Below, in pieces: positions 32,216 through 43,946 of a stretch of DNA of 64,000 bases. Source of the stretch: Eremomyces bilateralis CBS 781.70 (taxonomy: Eukaryota > Ascomycota > Dothideomycetes > Eremomycetales > Eremomycetaceae). The position numbers and the translations under genes were made by a program. Position 1 is the first letter of the stretch; every line of letters starts with the position of its first letter. The notes under the pieces were generated by a model that did not search any database, had not been told where the DNA came from, and was given only the letters and a program-made list of their open reading frames with translations. The stretch spans positions 62,001 to 126,000 of the forward strand of contig NW_022985102.1 of assembly GCF_010015585.1 (NCBI RefSeq). The letters run 5' to 3'.

Positions 32216-33247
32216 TTCGAGAAATGGGTCATTGTCAGGGCTCCGGGGGTGCGATTGTTGGTCGGATTGTTCGCCGTGATCGGTCCTTTCCTCTCAATCG
32301 GGCGAGTCCTCAGTCTCTTCCTCACTAGGACCTATCACTTCTCTGCGACTGCTGGTGAGGGTCGTCCCGCGGTGATCGCGTCAACCAATGAAGGACAAGT
32401 CGTGAAGCCACAGTAGTTAAGGTGTCTTTTGCGTAGCTTGAGAAGACAACGGTGTCCTCGTGTGGATTGCGTGGGTTGTTGCGCGTGAATTGGCTAAGTA
32501 TGGGTGGGTTGTCTGGATTGTCGGGATGGACTGGAGGGACGCAAACTGCTGCGGGCGGCGATTGTTGGCCTTGGGCCGTTGGGCGGAAGGCGGGAAAGGG
32601 AAAATTTGCGGGGGTCACCACTGCTGGTGTCCACTGCTAGTGTCCGGTTTCCAATATGCTCAGGCCGTGTTCCTTGTCGACGGTGCCCAACCGAACTTGC
32701 ATTCAGTTGCCTGTCGCGGTGATGGTGAGGGGAGATCGGGATTGCCTTGAATCTGCTGAAGGAATCGAGTTGGATGCGGTAAATGACGGATGTGCTGGTA
32801 ATGCAAAAGCTGCGAACCAGGGCGGAACTAGCGGGAAAGGACAGCGGAATGGATTAGGGCGGGGCGGAAGTCCGGTATTGAGAATTATAGGCTTGGCAAA
32901 GAGTACCAAGAATTCATGGCGGAGCTCAAGCATCCGAGAAATCGGGCACGAACGTCCGCATGCAGTACATCCAGTCTTGTGATTCATCATTGATCACAAT
33001 ATTAATGGATCCTGCATCTGATTGTTCTTTTACAACCTACATCCCCAGCTCGAGCAGACAGGGTTGTATTGTTACCTAGCGAGCACTGTGTATTTCTTCA
33101 CGTTTCCGTTCGTCCAAATTCCTTTGCGCGAAGACGTCCATGTGTTTGGTTCCTGGTACGATCGGTTTGGTTGCTGAAAGTTGATCCATCGATTTGCCTC
33201 ATTTCCAAAGGGAAATCCAATTATCTAATATATTCCATGGTTCCAGA
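32216..33247. other. Divergent promoter region fhl1 / 2OG oxygenase
   Basis: About 1 kb between divergent starts; no coding frame with family character. A TTG-initiated extension upstream of 33248 is not supported. Confidence 0.6.
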
Positions 33248-34042
33248 ATGCCACCCAAAAAGAGCAAGGTCAAAAGTCACGATGGTTCAACCGGCTCAGC
33301 GGCCCAAAAGCAACCGAAATATCCTGTCGATTGGCCGCAATTAAACTCCAAGCGCGGATATCATGACCAAAATTTAAGTTTACATCAACTTGTCCCTGGC
33401 CAGATCATTACAATTCCACGGTTTTGGGATCCTGCCCTCTGCAAAGCGTACTTGCAGTTCCTCCCAACCCTCCCCCTCATCACCACCCCGGGAAAGCCGC
33501 GCAAAGGTGACGCGGTTCGAGTGAATGATCGCTTTCAGATCGACGACGCTCAATTTGCGGAAAAATTATGGTTGGAGACTCCATTGAGGGGTCTCATCAC
33601 GGGTACAGGCGAGTCATCTGGGAATGAGATGAGTCCGGAACAGCGACGCGAGCTCTTCGGAGGGGAAGTCGTTGGCTTGAACCCGAATATTCGAATATAC
33701 AGATACACGAAGGGCCAATTCTTCGACTGTCATTACGATGATTCCAACCTGGTCACGATTCCTGGAGACCCTTCGATTCCAGCTCGAACTACATGGACCC
33801 TTCTTCTATACCTGACTTCTTGCTCGGGAGGGGAGACTGTATTTTACCCATCCAGCGAGTCGACGTCGAAGAAGAACAAGTCTTCCAAAGGAGAAGCTCC
33901 TCTGCAGCCGGTCTCCATCGCCCCCGATGCTGGCCTGGCACTTTTGCATCGACATGGTGCAGACTGCATGCTGCATGAAGGTCGAGAAGTGTCAGGTGGA
34001 GAAAAGTGGGTCATTCGGAGCGATTTGTGTGTGAGGAGATGA
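33248..34042 (+). CDS. 2-oxoglutarate/Fe(II) dioxygenase, prolyl-4-hydroxylase-like
   Basis: 264 residues from the ATG at 33248, single exon. A double-stranded beta-helix oxygenase: the iron ligands are His162 and Asp164 (DCHYDDSN) and His243 (MLHEGREVSG), and the 2-oxoglutarate-binding basic residue is probably Arg257 or Lys253 (GEKWVIRSDLC). IRIYRYTKGQFF and TWTLLLYLTSCSGGETVFYP are typical strands of this fungal family. The N-terminus (MPPKKSKVKS) is basic and could be a nuclear signal; there is no signal peptide, so a cytosolic or nuclear protein substrate is more likely than collagen-like ER substrates. The substrate is unknown. Its stop codon is 72 bp from the stop of the convergent adenylating enzyme. 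Confidence 0.87.
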   Translation: MPPKKSKVKSHDGSTGSAAQKQPKYPVDWPQLNSKRGYHDQNLSLHQLVPGQIITIPRFWDPALCKAYLQFLPTLPLITTPGKPRKGDAVRVNDRFQIDDAQFAEKLWLETPLRGLITGTGESSGNEMSPEQRRELFGGEVVGLNPNIRIYRYTKGQFFDCHYDDSNLVTIPGDPSIPARTTWTLLLYLTSCSGGETVFYPSSESTSKKNKSSKGEAPLQPVSIAPDAGLALLHRHGADCMLHEGREVSGGEKWVIRSDLCVRR

Positions 34043-34114
34043 TTTCCAAATGGCTGTCATAGTCAATGGGCCTATCTAGGTGTCGAACGAATTAAATTGA
34101 GTGGCTTTACGAAC

Positions 34115-35829
34115 TCAGTTCCGCATGACTTCGGTCACTGCCGAAGTCACCATGTCGGGCACTGCACAATTCGCATATGCCTTCTCGATCTCTGCACCGT
34201 ACAGATCCAGCGATCTCTTACGAACCACGGTTCCCTTACTCGCTCGCATGAAAGGACTTGAGGCCGATGTGAACAAGATCAAGCTGCGTTGGACGACCGC
34301 GTGCTTGGGTGCCGCCGTATTAGCGGCCTCCACGGAAGCCAAGATACTATCAAGAACCTCCTTTGCCTGGGCCCAGTTCTCCAAGGGGGTGTCCTTCATC
34401 TCGATCAGAAGCCCAGCAGCCATACGTCCGGTGCCGAATACCAGCGCCTCGGAGACATGGTTATTGAGGCGGACATTCTCCTCGAATGAAAGCGGATTAT
34501 GCTTCGCCCCGCTGGCGAATACAACGAGGTCGTCCGTCCGGCCTTGGAACTTCCAGTGGTTCGGAAGGGTTGGATGTTTGGAGTAAAGATCACTCGACAG
34601 ATATTCCTGGCGATCAGGAAACGTGTTGAAGATGCCTTGAATGCGCGCAGCAGCAGGGGTTTGCACGAAGACCAGCTCGTATCTGCCTGGAGATTGCTCA
34701 CGGAACTCGATACCGCTTGCCTCCGGGTCGTACTCGATGTACTCCCAGTCTTCAGGCTTGTGGATGTATTGCAGCCCAGTCACACCCCCTTCTGTGGATC
34801 CCATGATGGAATAGAGGTTGGTTCGCTTTGACACTAAATTACCCGTGACTTTATCGAGTGGGCCTGTGCCGATGTCAGCGATGCTCGCGTTGGAATTTCA
34901 AATAACGAATACTCACCTCCAGAAAATGATGCCGTGTCCATCCGACCGAGGGCATCTAAGCCGCCTTCCGTCATTGCAATCCCCTGTATTGTCACGGGAG
35001 CAAGGACGGCCCTATACACCTTGCCATGGTTCACCGCATCTATGATTGTCTTTGGGGTGGGCGGACTATCCGGGTGATGCCACACCTGCTCCGACTCGCC
35101 GTAGAAGTTCAATAACGGGCCACCGATGAGGATGCCACCGGTATGCCATGGTGGGAAGTTACAATAATATCGCACTTTCTGGAAAAGCAACGAATATACG
35201 TTGTTCCGACCATCTTCTTTCGGCGGATACGCCCCTAGCTCCCTCAAGGAACTCACAAAACCGTTCGTAAGATTCAAAGTCTTGGGCATGCCTGTGCTTC
35301 CGGACGTATGGACAATCACGAACGGCTCATCCCACACCTCCTCGAACGTCTTCTCGTACGGATACTCCCTCGGAGCCTTCCCGTCCGCCAGGAGCGCATC
35401 CAGCAATGGGACCTGGATGCAGTTCATCTCCTTGTCCCCGAGACATGCCGCGATATCCAACCCTTCGCTATGCAACAAGGTCCCGCACTGTTTCGATTCG
35501 AAGATATGCCGATGCATCTGAGGGCTGTTCCGCGGCGCCGAGTACAACCCAACGAACCCGAGTTTCTTCAACGCAAGCGCCACCCAGTGGTACCGGAAGT
35601 CCCATTTTCCAATGTAGCCGATAGCCTGGTGCGTGGTGCTGCGACCGATTCGGGGCTCCAGAGATTCGCACAGGACGTTCACGGCTCTGGCATATCGCGC
35701 GGCGGTGATAGAACGAAAGCCTTGGTTGATGTCGGTGGAGTGGGGGATGTACGCGACGATGCGATCTGGAGTGGTACGAGCGACATGATCGATTTGGGTG
35801 GTCTGACTGCGTTCATTTTTATAGGACAT
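34115..35829 (-). CDS. NRPS-like stand-alone adenylation (ANL) enzyme
   Basis: Exons 35829-34917 and 34863-34115 (53-bp intron, GTGAGT ... CACAG) give 553 residues. The join yields SFSGGPLDKVTGN. ANL-superfamily motifs are in order: VHTSGSTGMPKT (A3, phosphate loop), FPPWHTGG, YSIMGSTEGG (A5), GRTDDLVVFASGAKHNP (A8) and KGTVVRKRSLDLYG near the C-terminus (A10-like). The sequence is closest in style to the A domain of fungal NRPS-like A-T-R reductases, but it ends at DLYGAEIEKAYAN with no carrier (LGGDS) or reductase domain in this frame or immediately downstream. It should activate a carboxylic acid as an acyl-adenylate; the acceptor is unknown. The ATG at 35829 is the first good start; the further-upstream GTG is not used in eukaryotes. 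Confidence 0.85.
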
Positions 35830-36656
35830 AGTGACCACTTGTCTAAAATGTGAAGGAAAATATAAATCGTCGTCTAAGGTATCCAATTGACTTGTGAAAA
35901 CCAGGTAGGATAAGAAATCGACCGGGTTATACACACCCTCTTATATATAATTGAATCACGGCTTGCTTACATCGACGGTCGTCCGCGCCGGGTCTAAATC
36001 GAGAACATCCAATCCACGATAGCACTGTTTCTTTCTTTAATTGACAAATACAACATGGCAAATTCGGAATGGATGCCGTCACAAAGGAATTTCCCTCAAC
36101 TCAGTAAGCATGTGATTAATAGGACTCAAAGAACAGGTAACAGCTTAGAGTGGCTAGGCATCTCCGCATTGGCTCAAAAGAGTTAAAGGAGGGACGATTC
36201 AGCTCTCTCCAGGTGGCTCAACCGGTACCCGATCTACCTATTATGTGGGTAGAGGACATTCGCGGATGATGTTAAGTCTCGTCAATACTAAGAATAGTAT
36301 AGCGCTTCTCGGCCAGACCCTGCTGTCTAATTTTAGCCTTTAGGTATTAATTCATTACTACATGTTGACTACAGGTATGATGGGGTATCCGCGCCCCTGG
36401 TTAGTGGTTTCGTCAGCTGACGCTTACCTCATCCACGATTGTGGACACTAGGGCACGCCCGTCCTCATAAAGTCTTCATGAAATCTAACCCGATTTATTA
36501 GTACGAGTAACAAACGGCTTACGAGTAATGACACACCAACGTCCGATCGGATTGACCACAAGATGGCAAGAATCATCGGCTCACAATGGTCGGGGGTCAA
36601 GGGTCGGGGGTCAAAGGTCGACGATCAGTACTAATATTGATGAGATATTTGAGATA
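35830..36656. other. Intergenic
   Basis: Promoter of the adenylating enzyme and flank of the Fot1-type element. A short GGTCGGGGGTCAA tandem repeat lies at 36588-36620. No gene seen. Confidence 0.5.
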
Positions 36657-38490
36657 GGTCAGCTGATATCTCGACCGTCCACCCCCCATTCCGCCCACCC
36701 AAAATCGGTATCACATCAGTCGCTTTATTGCTTCATCTAGTTGAATCCATACGTTTTTTGGTGGTCTAAAGTTGAAAATTATAAAGACACGACTGGAAAT
36801 AAGCCTCAGTGCTTTTGGCCTCCCCCCCTGCGATGTATTGGTGATCTTCTGCCCGTTTTTCCTCCTCGGCAGCCTCCTTCTCGGCCTGTTCTTTTTCAGC
36901 AAAAATTCGGTCGGCATTCGCATATTTCTCGTTCTGATCGACAGTGATCTTCTTCTGTTTCTTCCGCAGCAGGTCGCCCATATCTTTAATTGTTCTGCTA
37001 AGGCGTTGAACTTCCGCCTTGTGCGAGGCGATTACGGTGTTCTTTTTGCCAAGCGACTTTGCAACCTTGCGCTGGAAACCCCTCCGACCCCTTGCCGTCA
37101 AATCATCCATTTTTGTATCCCATACTTGACTAGGACCATCCGGAGTATGTGATCTACATGTATCAGGCGGCTCCGGTGTAGTTTCAGGGAAAAATATATG
37201 GTTCTCGTTCAATTGGGTAGAGGCCAAGATCTTGTGCTTGTTGAACGGAAACAGACCAGTGCCACGGAACCCCGCCCGTATATTTTCGGCTGACAAGCCT
37301 TCAGGGCGCGCCTTACTATAGATCTCAATGAATCTATGCTTTTTTACAGGCGTATTATCATCAAGCGAACTTAGGAGACGTAGTTCGCGGCGGTATTTCG
37401 ACTTCAAAGGCGAAAAGCACGCGATATCGAGGGGTTGCAAGATATGCGAGCAATGAGAGGGGAGATATAGGAGGAAAACCTTATGGTCTTTACACAGCTT
37501 CATGATCTCAATCGTTGCATGTGACCCATGGCCATCGCAGACTAAGAGGCGCCATTCGTTCTTGTCTTCAGGGGCTGTTTCCGGCAGGAATTTCCTACGG
37601 AGCCAGTTAAGCCCGATTTCGTTGGACGTCCAGGCGTTTTCAGATACTGTGAAGTGCCAATTCCGCCACCCATAAATATGGGCCGGAAACCATGTAGTCT
37701 GCAGGCTGTAACCTTTGAAGATTACAAGTGGTGAGATCGATCTACCGTCTGCAGAAATCGCTTCGATCAGGGAGACCCATTCCCGGCCGCCGGGGGTCTT
37801 AACGTACGTATGGCCCTTCAAATTCTTCTTGCGCGCTGCGACCACTTTCCCATTGGTGCCCATACCGAACATTATCCCATGTTCGTCGAAATTCCAGCGG
37901 TTGCAGGGCTTGATCTTGTAGGTCGTGCAGATATGCCTGTACAGGTCGAGAAAACTAGAAATAGCTTCTTTTGTTGCTCCATTTGCCCGTGAGGCCTCTA
38001 GAGCCTTCCCCACCATAATTACTAGTCACCTGGGGGTTCCGGCGCAAAAAGCCCTGGACCCAATGCTTCCCGCAAGGTTTGTTGTCGCCATTTTCTCGCG
38101 CAATACATTCCGCCATTTGGGTAACGCGGAGATAGGAAGGGGCTCAATTAACGGAATCTTCGGCGACGATCCATTCGACCAGATCCCGTTCTTGATTAGG
38201 TGAGAGTTTCTGCCGAATCTGCAATGTTTCTTTGTGTGAAGGTGTGCCGTCAAGTCGGCCTCGAATCGTGCTCCTTGGAATCTGATAAGCGGTCGAAGCG
38301 GCACGGACAGAAGGATATTTTCCGGTTTTAATATCACCTAGCGCATTTTCCAGCGCTTCCTCTGTATACTTTGGCATTTGTATGAGAAATTGGTAATGAA
38401 ATAGAGTTGATATTGTAGTAAAGAAAATATTACCCGGCATATTTTGAAGTGGGCGGGATCGGGGGTGGGCGGTTAGGGGGTCAGCTGACC
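36657..38490 (-). mobile_element. Fot1/pogo-type DNA transposon
   Basis: An 1834-bp element flanked by TA on both sides (36655-36656 and 38491-38492). The inverted termini begin GGTCAGCTGA and stay alignable for about 45 bp (left and right both continue into CC-rich sequence with CCGCCCAC). It contains one transposase gene reading towards the left. Size, TA target site and DDD transposase fit the Fot1/pogo branch of Tc1/mariner. Confidence 0.9.
36766..38377 (-). pseudogene. Fot1/pogo transposase, two lesions
   Basis: From the ATG at 38377: an HTH_psq domain (LENALGDIKTGKYPSVRAAS, IPRSTIRGRLDG), then a CENP-B-type DNA-binding domain and a DDE_1 catalytic domain with NFDEHG, VCDGHGSHAT and LQPLDIACFSPLK holding the three Asp. 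The C-terminus is a Lys/Glu-rich coiled coil. There is an in-frame TGA at 38144-38146, directly after WIVAEDSVN; the same frame continues with APSYLRVTQMAECIARENG to about 38025. A frame change near 38020 then leads into the intact 416-codon remainder (36766-38016, GKALEASRANGATKEAIS onwards). The two lesions and well-preserved termini suggest a fairly recent insertion, unless one lesion is a sequencing error. Confidence 0.88.
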
Positions 38491-38633
38491 TATCACTGCA
38501 TCCAATCAAGGAAGTCCATCCCTCAGCTACAAATCGGTAATACGTTGGGTATCTAACTTAGTTATACGGAACTCTAACTAGCGGCAGCATCCTCCTCGAC
38601 CCATCCCCTCAGCCATGGCATGACCACGTTCTA

Positions 38634-41600
38634 TTAGAAAAATGCTCTTTCCACTTCTCGTACTCCCCTCATAGCAGCAGCAACATGCCACGGAATCAGT
38701 CCGGACTGCGTCCCTTGCAACCCTCGAAGCTTTCCGAGGAGCCCTAACCCTCGATACAGCACCAACAGATCCTTCAACGTGGTATCCACGTACGCCAGGG
38801 GCGTCGGCAAACCCCCAGGCGATCCATCATTCATCGAGTTACTACTACCACCACCCGAGTTATTATTCCCACTCCCTCCCTGCGTCGTGTGCCCAACTTG
38901 CCATATCCAGACCAGATTCACCGCGACGCACGGGAACTCGTCGCCACCGTCGTCGTCAGCGTAGGAGGACAACTGGTCGCTACCTGCCAGTTTCCCGCGT
39001 TTCACGAGTAGTCCGCTCGCGAGACACGGGCGACATTCCGTGATGCTGTGGGCGTTGCGCAACCGGCGGTTGAGCATGATGCCCCAGGTTTCGTCGCACG
39101 CGTCGATGAGGTGCGCGTCGGGATCGGCCGATGCTTCGAGTGTGAGGTCGCTCGGCGTTGCGGCAGGTGTGGGTGCGTGGGTGTCCGGAGACGGGCCAGC
39201 TTGAGGGGTGGAGACAGGGGTTCCAGTTGCACCGGCAGCGGTGCTCTCTGGAGGGGTGATGGAGAGGTATGGAGAGGCATCGACGGTCACGAGCGTGACC
39301 AATACTTGGAGATGGGATGGTACGAAATGGAACGACCGCCATGCTGGAGATGTGTCAGCTCGACTAGTATCGTTTATGGGTTGATGCTTGCGTAGGTGAC
39401 TGAGCTTACCTTCTGACTCGTCTTGCTCCATCACTCCCGAACGTGCGATGCACAACCGCCAGTTCGACCTCCGAGCGGGTAAGAAGTCTAGAGTCGTCTC
39501 CCATATCTCGCGGATCACTTCAACGATCGGTCGATACTTGTAGAGACAGTAAGAAGCCGTGGTGTGATATTTCCCGGTGTTGTCGGTCCAGACTGCAGTC
39601 ACCCAATTTCCATCCTGACTTTTACTGTATCCGACATGAAGATGCATGTTGTCGTGGAGCAGATCCGTCGGTGGCTCCTTGTCCACCTTGAAAGGAATCT
39701 GTTTCGCGAGTCGCTCTTCAAAATGGATCGAGGGCGCCGAGTAGATTGGAAGATCGAGCTTTTGCTTCCCGTCTTTTCTCGGTGGACATCGATCGTACAC
39801 CTCACGAGCGAGCTTGTAACAAAGGTCTGCATCTGTTGCTGCGGACACTGCGAATCGCGACACCACCTCCAATGGGACGACCTGCAGAACAATATCCGGA
39901 CAGGCGGGCATGGTACGTATAAACGCATTCTTGCGATACTGTTGGAAGAGCGCCCAGAATGAGGAGCAGATCTGACGGAGCGATGAGGTGGTTCCAAAGG
40001 GATCAACGATATAGATCACATAATTGTCCGGCTGGCCTGAGTCGTTGATATTCGATGCGCCCTTTTCTGTTCTCACGGGTAGCTCAGTCGCAGTTCTTGC
40101 CAAACTGTTGCCCAACTGGATGCATATGTCTGGTAGCATCTGCCCATCCGATGATCTTCTGTCAAGACTGTACGGGATGAGCCCGACGGGCTCGAATTGC
40201 GTCGACCTTCCTTTCGAATGTATTCCGAGTTTGAGTGTCTCGTATCCTGCCCCGATGCTATCGATGAAGTTTTCGACAGATTCCGCGACTGAATCCGAGC
40301 CCGATTTTGAGGAGGGGTAAACACAGTGGACGGCTAGGTTTTTCGCCCCACCAGGAGGTGCAAGGCCCAGTGCTTCCCAGAATGACAGAGAGGTTGGCAA
40401 TAAGTCCCATAACGCATCGCATCGTCGCATCCGTACCTGTGGTGGAGGAATAGGGAATACGAGTCCAGATGTATCAATATTCGTGTCCGGCGTATGAATA
40501 GCAGCTCCAGGTGTCCTTTTCACGTGGTTTTTCATATTCGCCAAGCATCCAATCCCAGGGAAGACATCTTGGATCTGGAGATATCTTTGGAAATCGCATG
40601 GCCGACTGGAAGGAAACATGGCATTAACGGAACTTCGAAAGGCGTTCAGGAAGGATTTGTTCGGGGATTTCGATATCCGCCCGGATGGATCGGAACCGGA
40701 TGGTGCCTGAGAAGCACGCATTGAGCTAAACATGTGCTGGCTCGCAATGATCTGGGCTATCGCAATCGTATCTTCGGGGGTGGGGGACTTCTCGTCGTAC
40801 AAAGTAGCAGAACTGCGGGCTTCGGGGTCGGAGGCAGGCAATAAAGGACGGGAGTTCGGATCGACCATGAAGTATTCCGATGCTTTCGTCATTTCATCGG
40901 GAACTGATACACCAGGCGCGCCGGTTTGCGTGGTCGGTGGTTCATTCGAGCTCCCAGGAGTCGCACCGGCTTCACGGTCAACCCCGACGAACTTCCTTTT
41001 GGTACCACGCGGCGGGTCTTCCGTATTTGACCCAAAGAATAACGGCTGGACTTCCGTTACAGTGCGGGCGTCGTCGACATCCGGCGAAGAGCCTTCTGTA
41101 TCGTTCGACTCGTCCGTGGTATCTGGGCTCTCCCACCGCGCTCCCCGTTCGCGCAGCTCCTGCAATTCAACTGCAAGAGGGGGAAAATGCGAAGCAGCCA
41201 TGGCCACCGAAGGATTTCGCGAGGAACTGGTAAAAGCAAACCGCCCATTCATGTTGTATTTGGAATCGGCGGAAAGAAAATCGCTGCTGAAGATGACCGC
41301 TTCAAACGGATTGTCCCGCTTGATGGATGACGCAAAAGGGGATGCAGTGCTCGTTGTGGCATCTTCGACCTCGTGAGGGAACAGCTTGCGCTTGACGAGT
41401 TCAGGGCTCAGTAGAAGCATCTTATTCTCCTTAGAATCCGAATCGGCATGATGATGGTGCGTTTCGATCTCCAATGTGGGATTTGGCCGTGAAAATTCAA
41501 CGGTCGGCGACTCTACGTCACCAGCACTGGTTTCCTCATGCTCTTTCGTATCTGACTTTGACTCGATAGGTAGCGTAACGATGTTATCGATCTGGGTGGC

Positions 41601-43295
41601 TTCCTGTTCATCCGCATCCGGCTTTGCTGAAATATCAGGCATGTCCATCTCGTCGGTAGATTCAGGAATATCAGCCACCGGATCGACATCGGGTTCGTCG
41701 AAAAAACTGAAATCCGCTTCCGTAAGGTCGTTATTCACAAACTCATCGTCATCATCGCCGGCAAACGGTTCAATATTCGAATCCGTGCCTGATGTAGTAA
41801 GATTCTCACGCACAGCACCGGGGCCCGTCGAGAGGACCTCTTCCGGCCGAGCAAACGGCTCGGTCAACGAAGGGTATCCGATCAGGTCCGACGCATGATT
41901 AGATGAATCATTCGCTAGGCCTTGAGGGGCGTGTGCTAAGACAGCATCTGGTGGTGTTGGGTATATACCCGTGGTTCCCGGTGCATCGAACATGGTTCCA
42001 TGTCTCATGTTGAACGGTGAAGATGCATCCAACATGCTCACATCCGCGTCAACCGGCACCTCAGATTCTTCTTCCACTTTTGCGCTTCGGAGGGCTTTAA
42101 TGGCTACATCACGAGCGTCTTTTTGACTTGCCCATTCCTGAGCCTCGTTCAGAACCTCAGATAGCCCATGTGTTCCAAACGCACCGTGGAACGTCAGGGG
42201 CGTGGTCGTCTCAGTCTGATCTTCCTGAGTTCCGGTGGTGTTCGTGTCGAGTGTATCTAGTGCACTTAAGTCACGAGCTCGCCGAGGAGCGAAGCACAAG
42301 CGGGCTGGCCACCACACAGCTCTTGGGTTTCTGGCCCGCCCGCTTCTACCCACTCGTACCCATTGCTCGGGGTCGTCAAGTCCCTCGATCTCAATTCCGT
42401 TGCTCCGTAACCATCTCTGTACCACTGCCTTCCAGCGTTCAGCTCCTCCCCCTTCGTCTGATGTGTATGCTCGCGTAGGATCGTACCGCGCTTCTACTCC
42501 AACAGGAGCGATACGAATCTTGCCACTATAAGTTGAGCCAATCATAGGATCCTGGATCGGCCGCCAACTTCTATTCGAGAGTGGTTTGAATGATATAGAT
42601 AGTGTCCCCGTGTTCGTGAGGTTGGCATCGAGAGCAACGGCGAGAAACCCGGCTCTGCCCGGGCTGGGGGTGGACCTGTTTTCTATTATAGGCTCTGGCA
42701 TGAGGAGTGTGCGGAAATTGAGCGAGATCGCACGATGATCGCGACAGAGGATGTATGTAACCGTCCATATCACTGCGGAGAGAAATGCGGCGTAGACTCT
42801 CGGGGTCTCGAGTTGCGGCCGCTCTGCTGGAGATGCATCTCCCGTCCCGGATTGTCGTGGCGCATTGGCATGCGAAGGCGCCGGGCGCTTCTTCAGGAGT
42901 TCGGATGCGCATAAGAGCCCGCTTGAGATTGCCTGAAACGTATAGCCGTCCGACGTCGGCGGAGCGGGTGTGTAGGTCCCCTTGTCTATTGTTTGATCGG
43001 GTCGCTTAGGAAGAGACTTTCCGAACACCCATACTACCCGCAGCTGGCTATTCGGCAAGGCCACATCTCCACGGTCGATTACCGATGTAGCAGCGTCGAG
43101 GCAAGCGATGACTTGGTCGGAGTTCAAAGGCGCGCGGCGAGGGAGGGATGGATTGCTGCTCGGGATTCCGTAGATACAATAGGGAACGCAAGCACAACCA
43201 TCCTACACGAAGTCAGCATGGTATTTATCGTACTAGACACGCCATCAACATACTATTGACTGGGTACCAGTGTCATAGTGGAGAATCTGGTCCAT
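38634..43295 (-). CDS. med13: Mediator kinase-module subunit Med13
   Basis: Proposed exons 43295-43254, 43202-39410 and 39343-38634 give about 1514 residues. The C-terminal third has the Med13 PIWI/MID-like region (YVIYIVDPFGTT, ACPDIVLQVVPLEVVSRF, LHVGYSKSQDGNWVTAVWTD, RSNWRLCIARSGVMEQDE), followed by the end domain with CLASGLLVK. The middle is long, acidic and disordered. Med13 tethers the Cdk8-cyclin C module to core Mediator in the nucleus and blocks its contact with RNA polymerase II. The 66-bp segment 39344-39409 (GTAAGC ... GCTGAC ... CCAG) is stop-free but interrupts a conserved block and is probably an intron. Exon 1 (MDQILHYDTGTQSI) is a prediction from splice signals; the frame of exon 2 has no ATG near its 5' end, so a start upstream of 43202 is needed. 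Confidence 0.78.
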
Positions 43296-43708
43296 TCCTT
43301 GAAGTTCATGAAGCGCTGGACGAAAGTATTGGATATGAATTCCACATGATAAGCACAGCCATATAGACAATGTATAGGCATCAACACCGGCTCCAGAGAA
43401 GAGTTTTGCGAAACCGAAAGAGTTGATTATGTAGCACGAATGGTGAAGAATGCACGTAAGCAATTCTGTACGGCATACAAGTTGTTGGTTAGCGATTCAA
43501 TGTTGCGATCGCGAAGTCACGACTCGACGATGCACAGTGACCACCGGAGAGACGGGGCCCGGGACACCGGGAACATTGCGCCACTGTCGGCATCCAGTTG
43601 CCGAAAGTCAAATTCGGGCCGAGAAAGCATCTGGGGAAGCCGGCTTACTGTGTTAGGTACGGAACACTCGTAAGTCGTAACTAAGTTAACTTAGTCATTC
43701 TTAATTTA
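43296..43708. other. Intergenic, 5' flank of med13
   Basis: No coding frame with an ATG and family character. It probably contains the med13 promoter; a further 5' exon is possible. Confidence 0.4.
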
Positions 43709-43946
43709 ACGTACTCTACATGCGAGTGGTCAATACAAGCGAGTGCCAGCCCCAGCCAAACCAAACCATTTCAATTAAAGATATCTCTACAACGCCCTAA
43801 TTATATGAAACTCCGATAGAAAAACATTGATCTGTAGTAACTAGACGACCTAAAGAACATGTTTCAGCCCGATTTTGTGGCTCACGGGTGTTTCATGGTT
43901 AGGTTTGACTGCTCGCTTGTACTGACCACTCGCTTGTGGAGTACGT
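43709..43946. mobile_element. 238-bp MITE with TA target duplication
   Basis: It is flanked by TA at 43707-43708 and 43947-43948. The inverted termini begin ACGTACTC and are alignable over roughly 45-60 bp; the best core is GCGAGTGGTCA followed by TACAAGCGAG. Each terminus holds two GCGAG copies in direct orientation, a plausible transposase-binding layout. It has no coding capacity. The termini do not match those of the Fot1-type or Tc1-like elements in this window, so its autonomous partner lies elsewhere. Confidence 0.85.

Noticed and set aside
33194-33247. 18-codon N-terminal extension of the 2OG dioxygenase
   Set aside because: It starts with TTG, not ATG; the ATG at 33248 opens a typical basic N-terminus.
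33248-35829. Secondary-metabolite cluster of the 2OG dioxygenase and the adenylating enzyme
   Set aside because: Only two convergent genes, no transporter, regulator or other tailoring enzymes; the dioxygenase looks like a general protein hydroxylase family.
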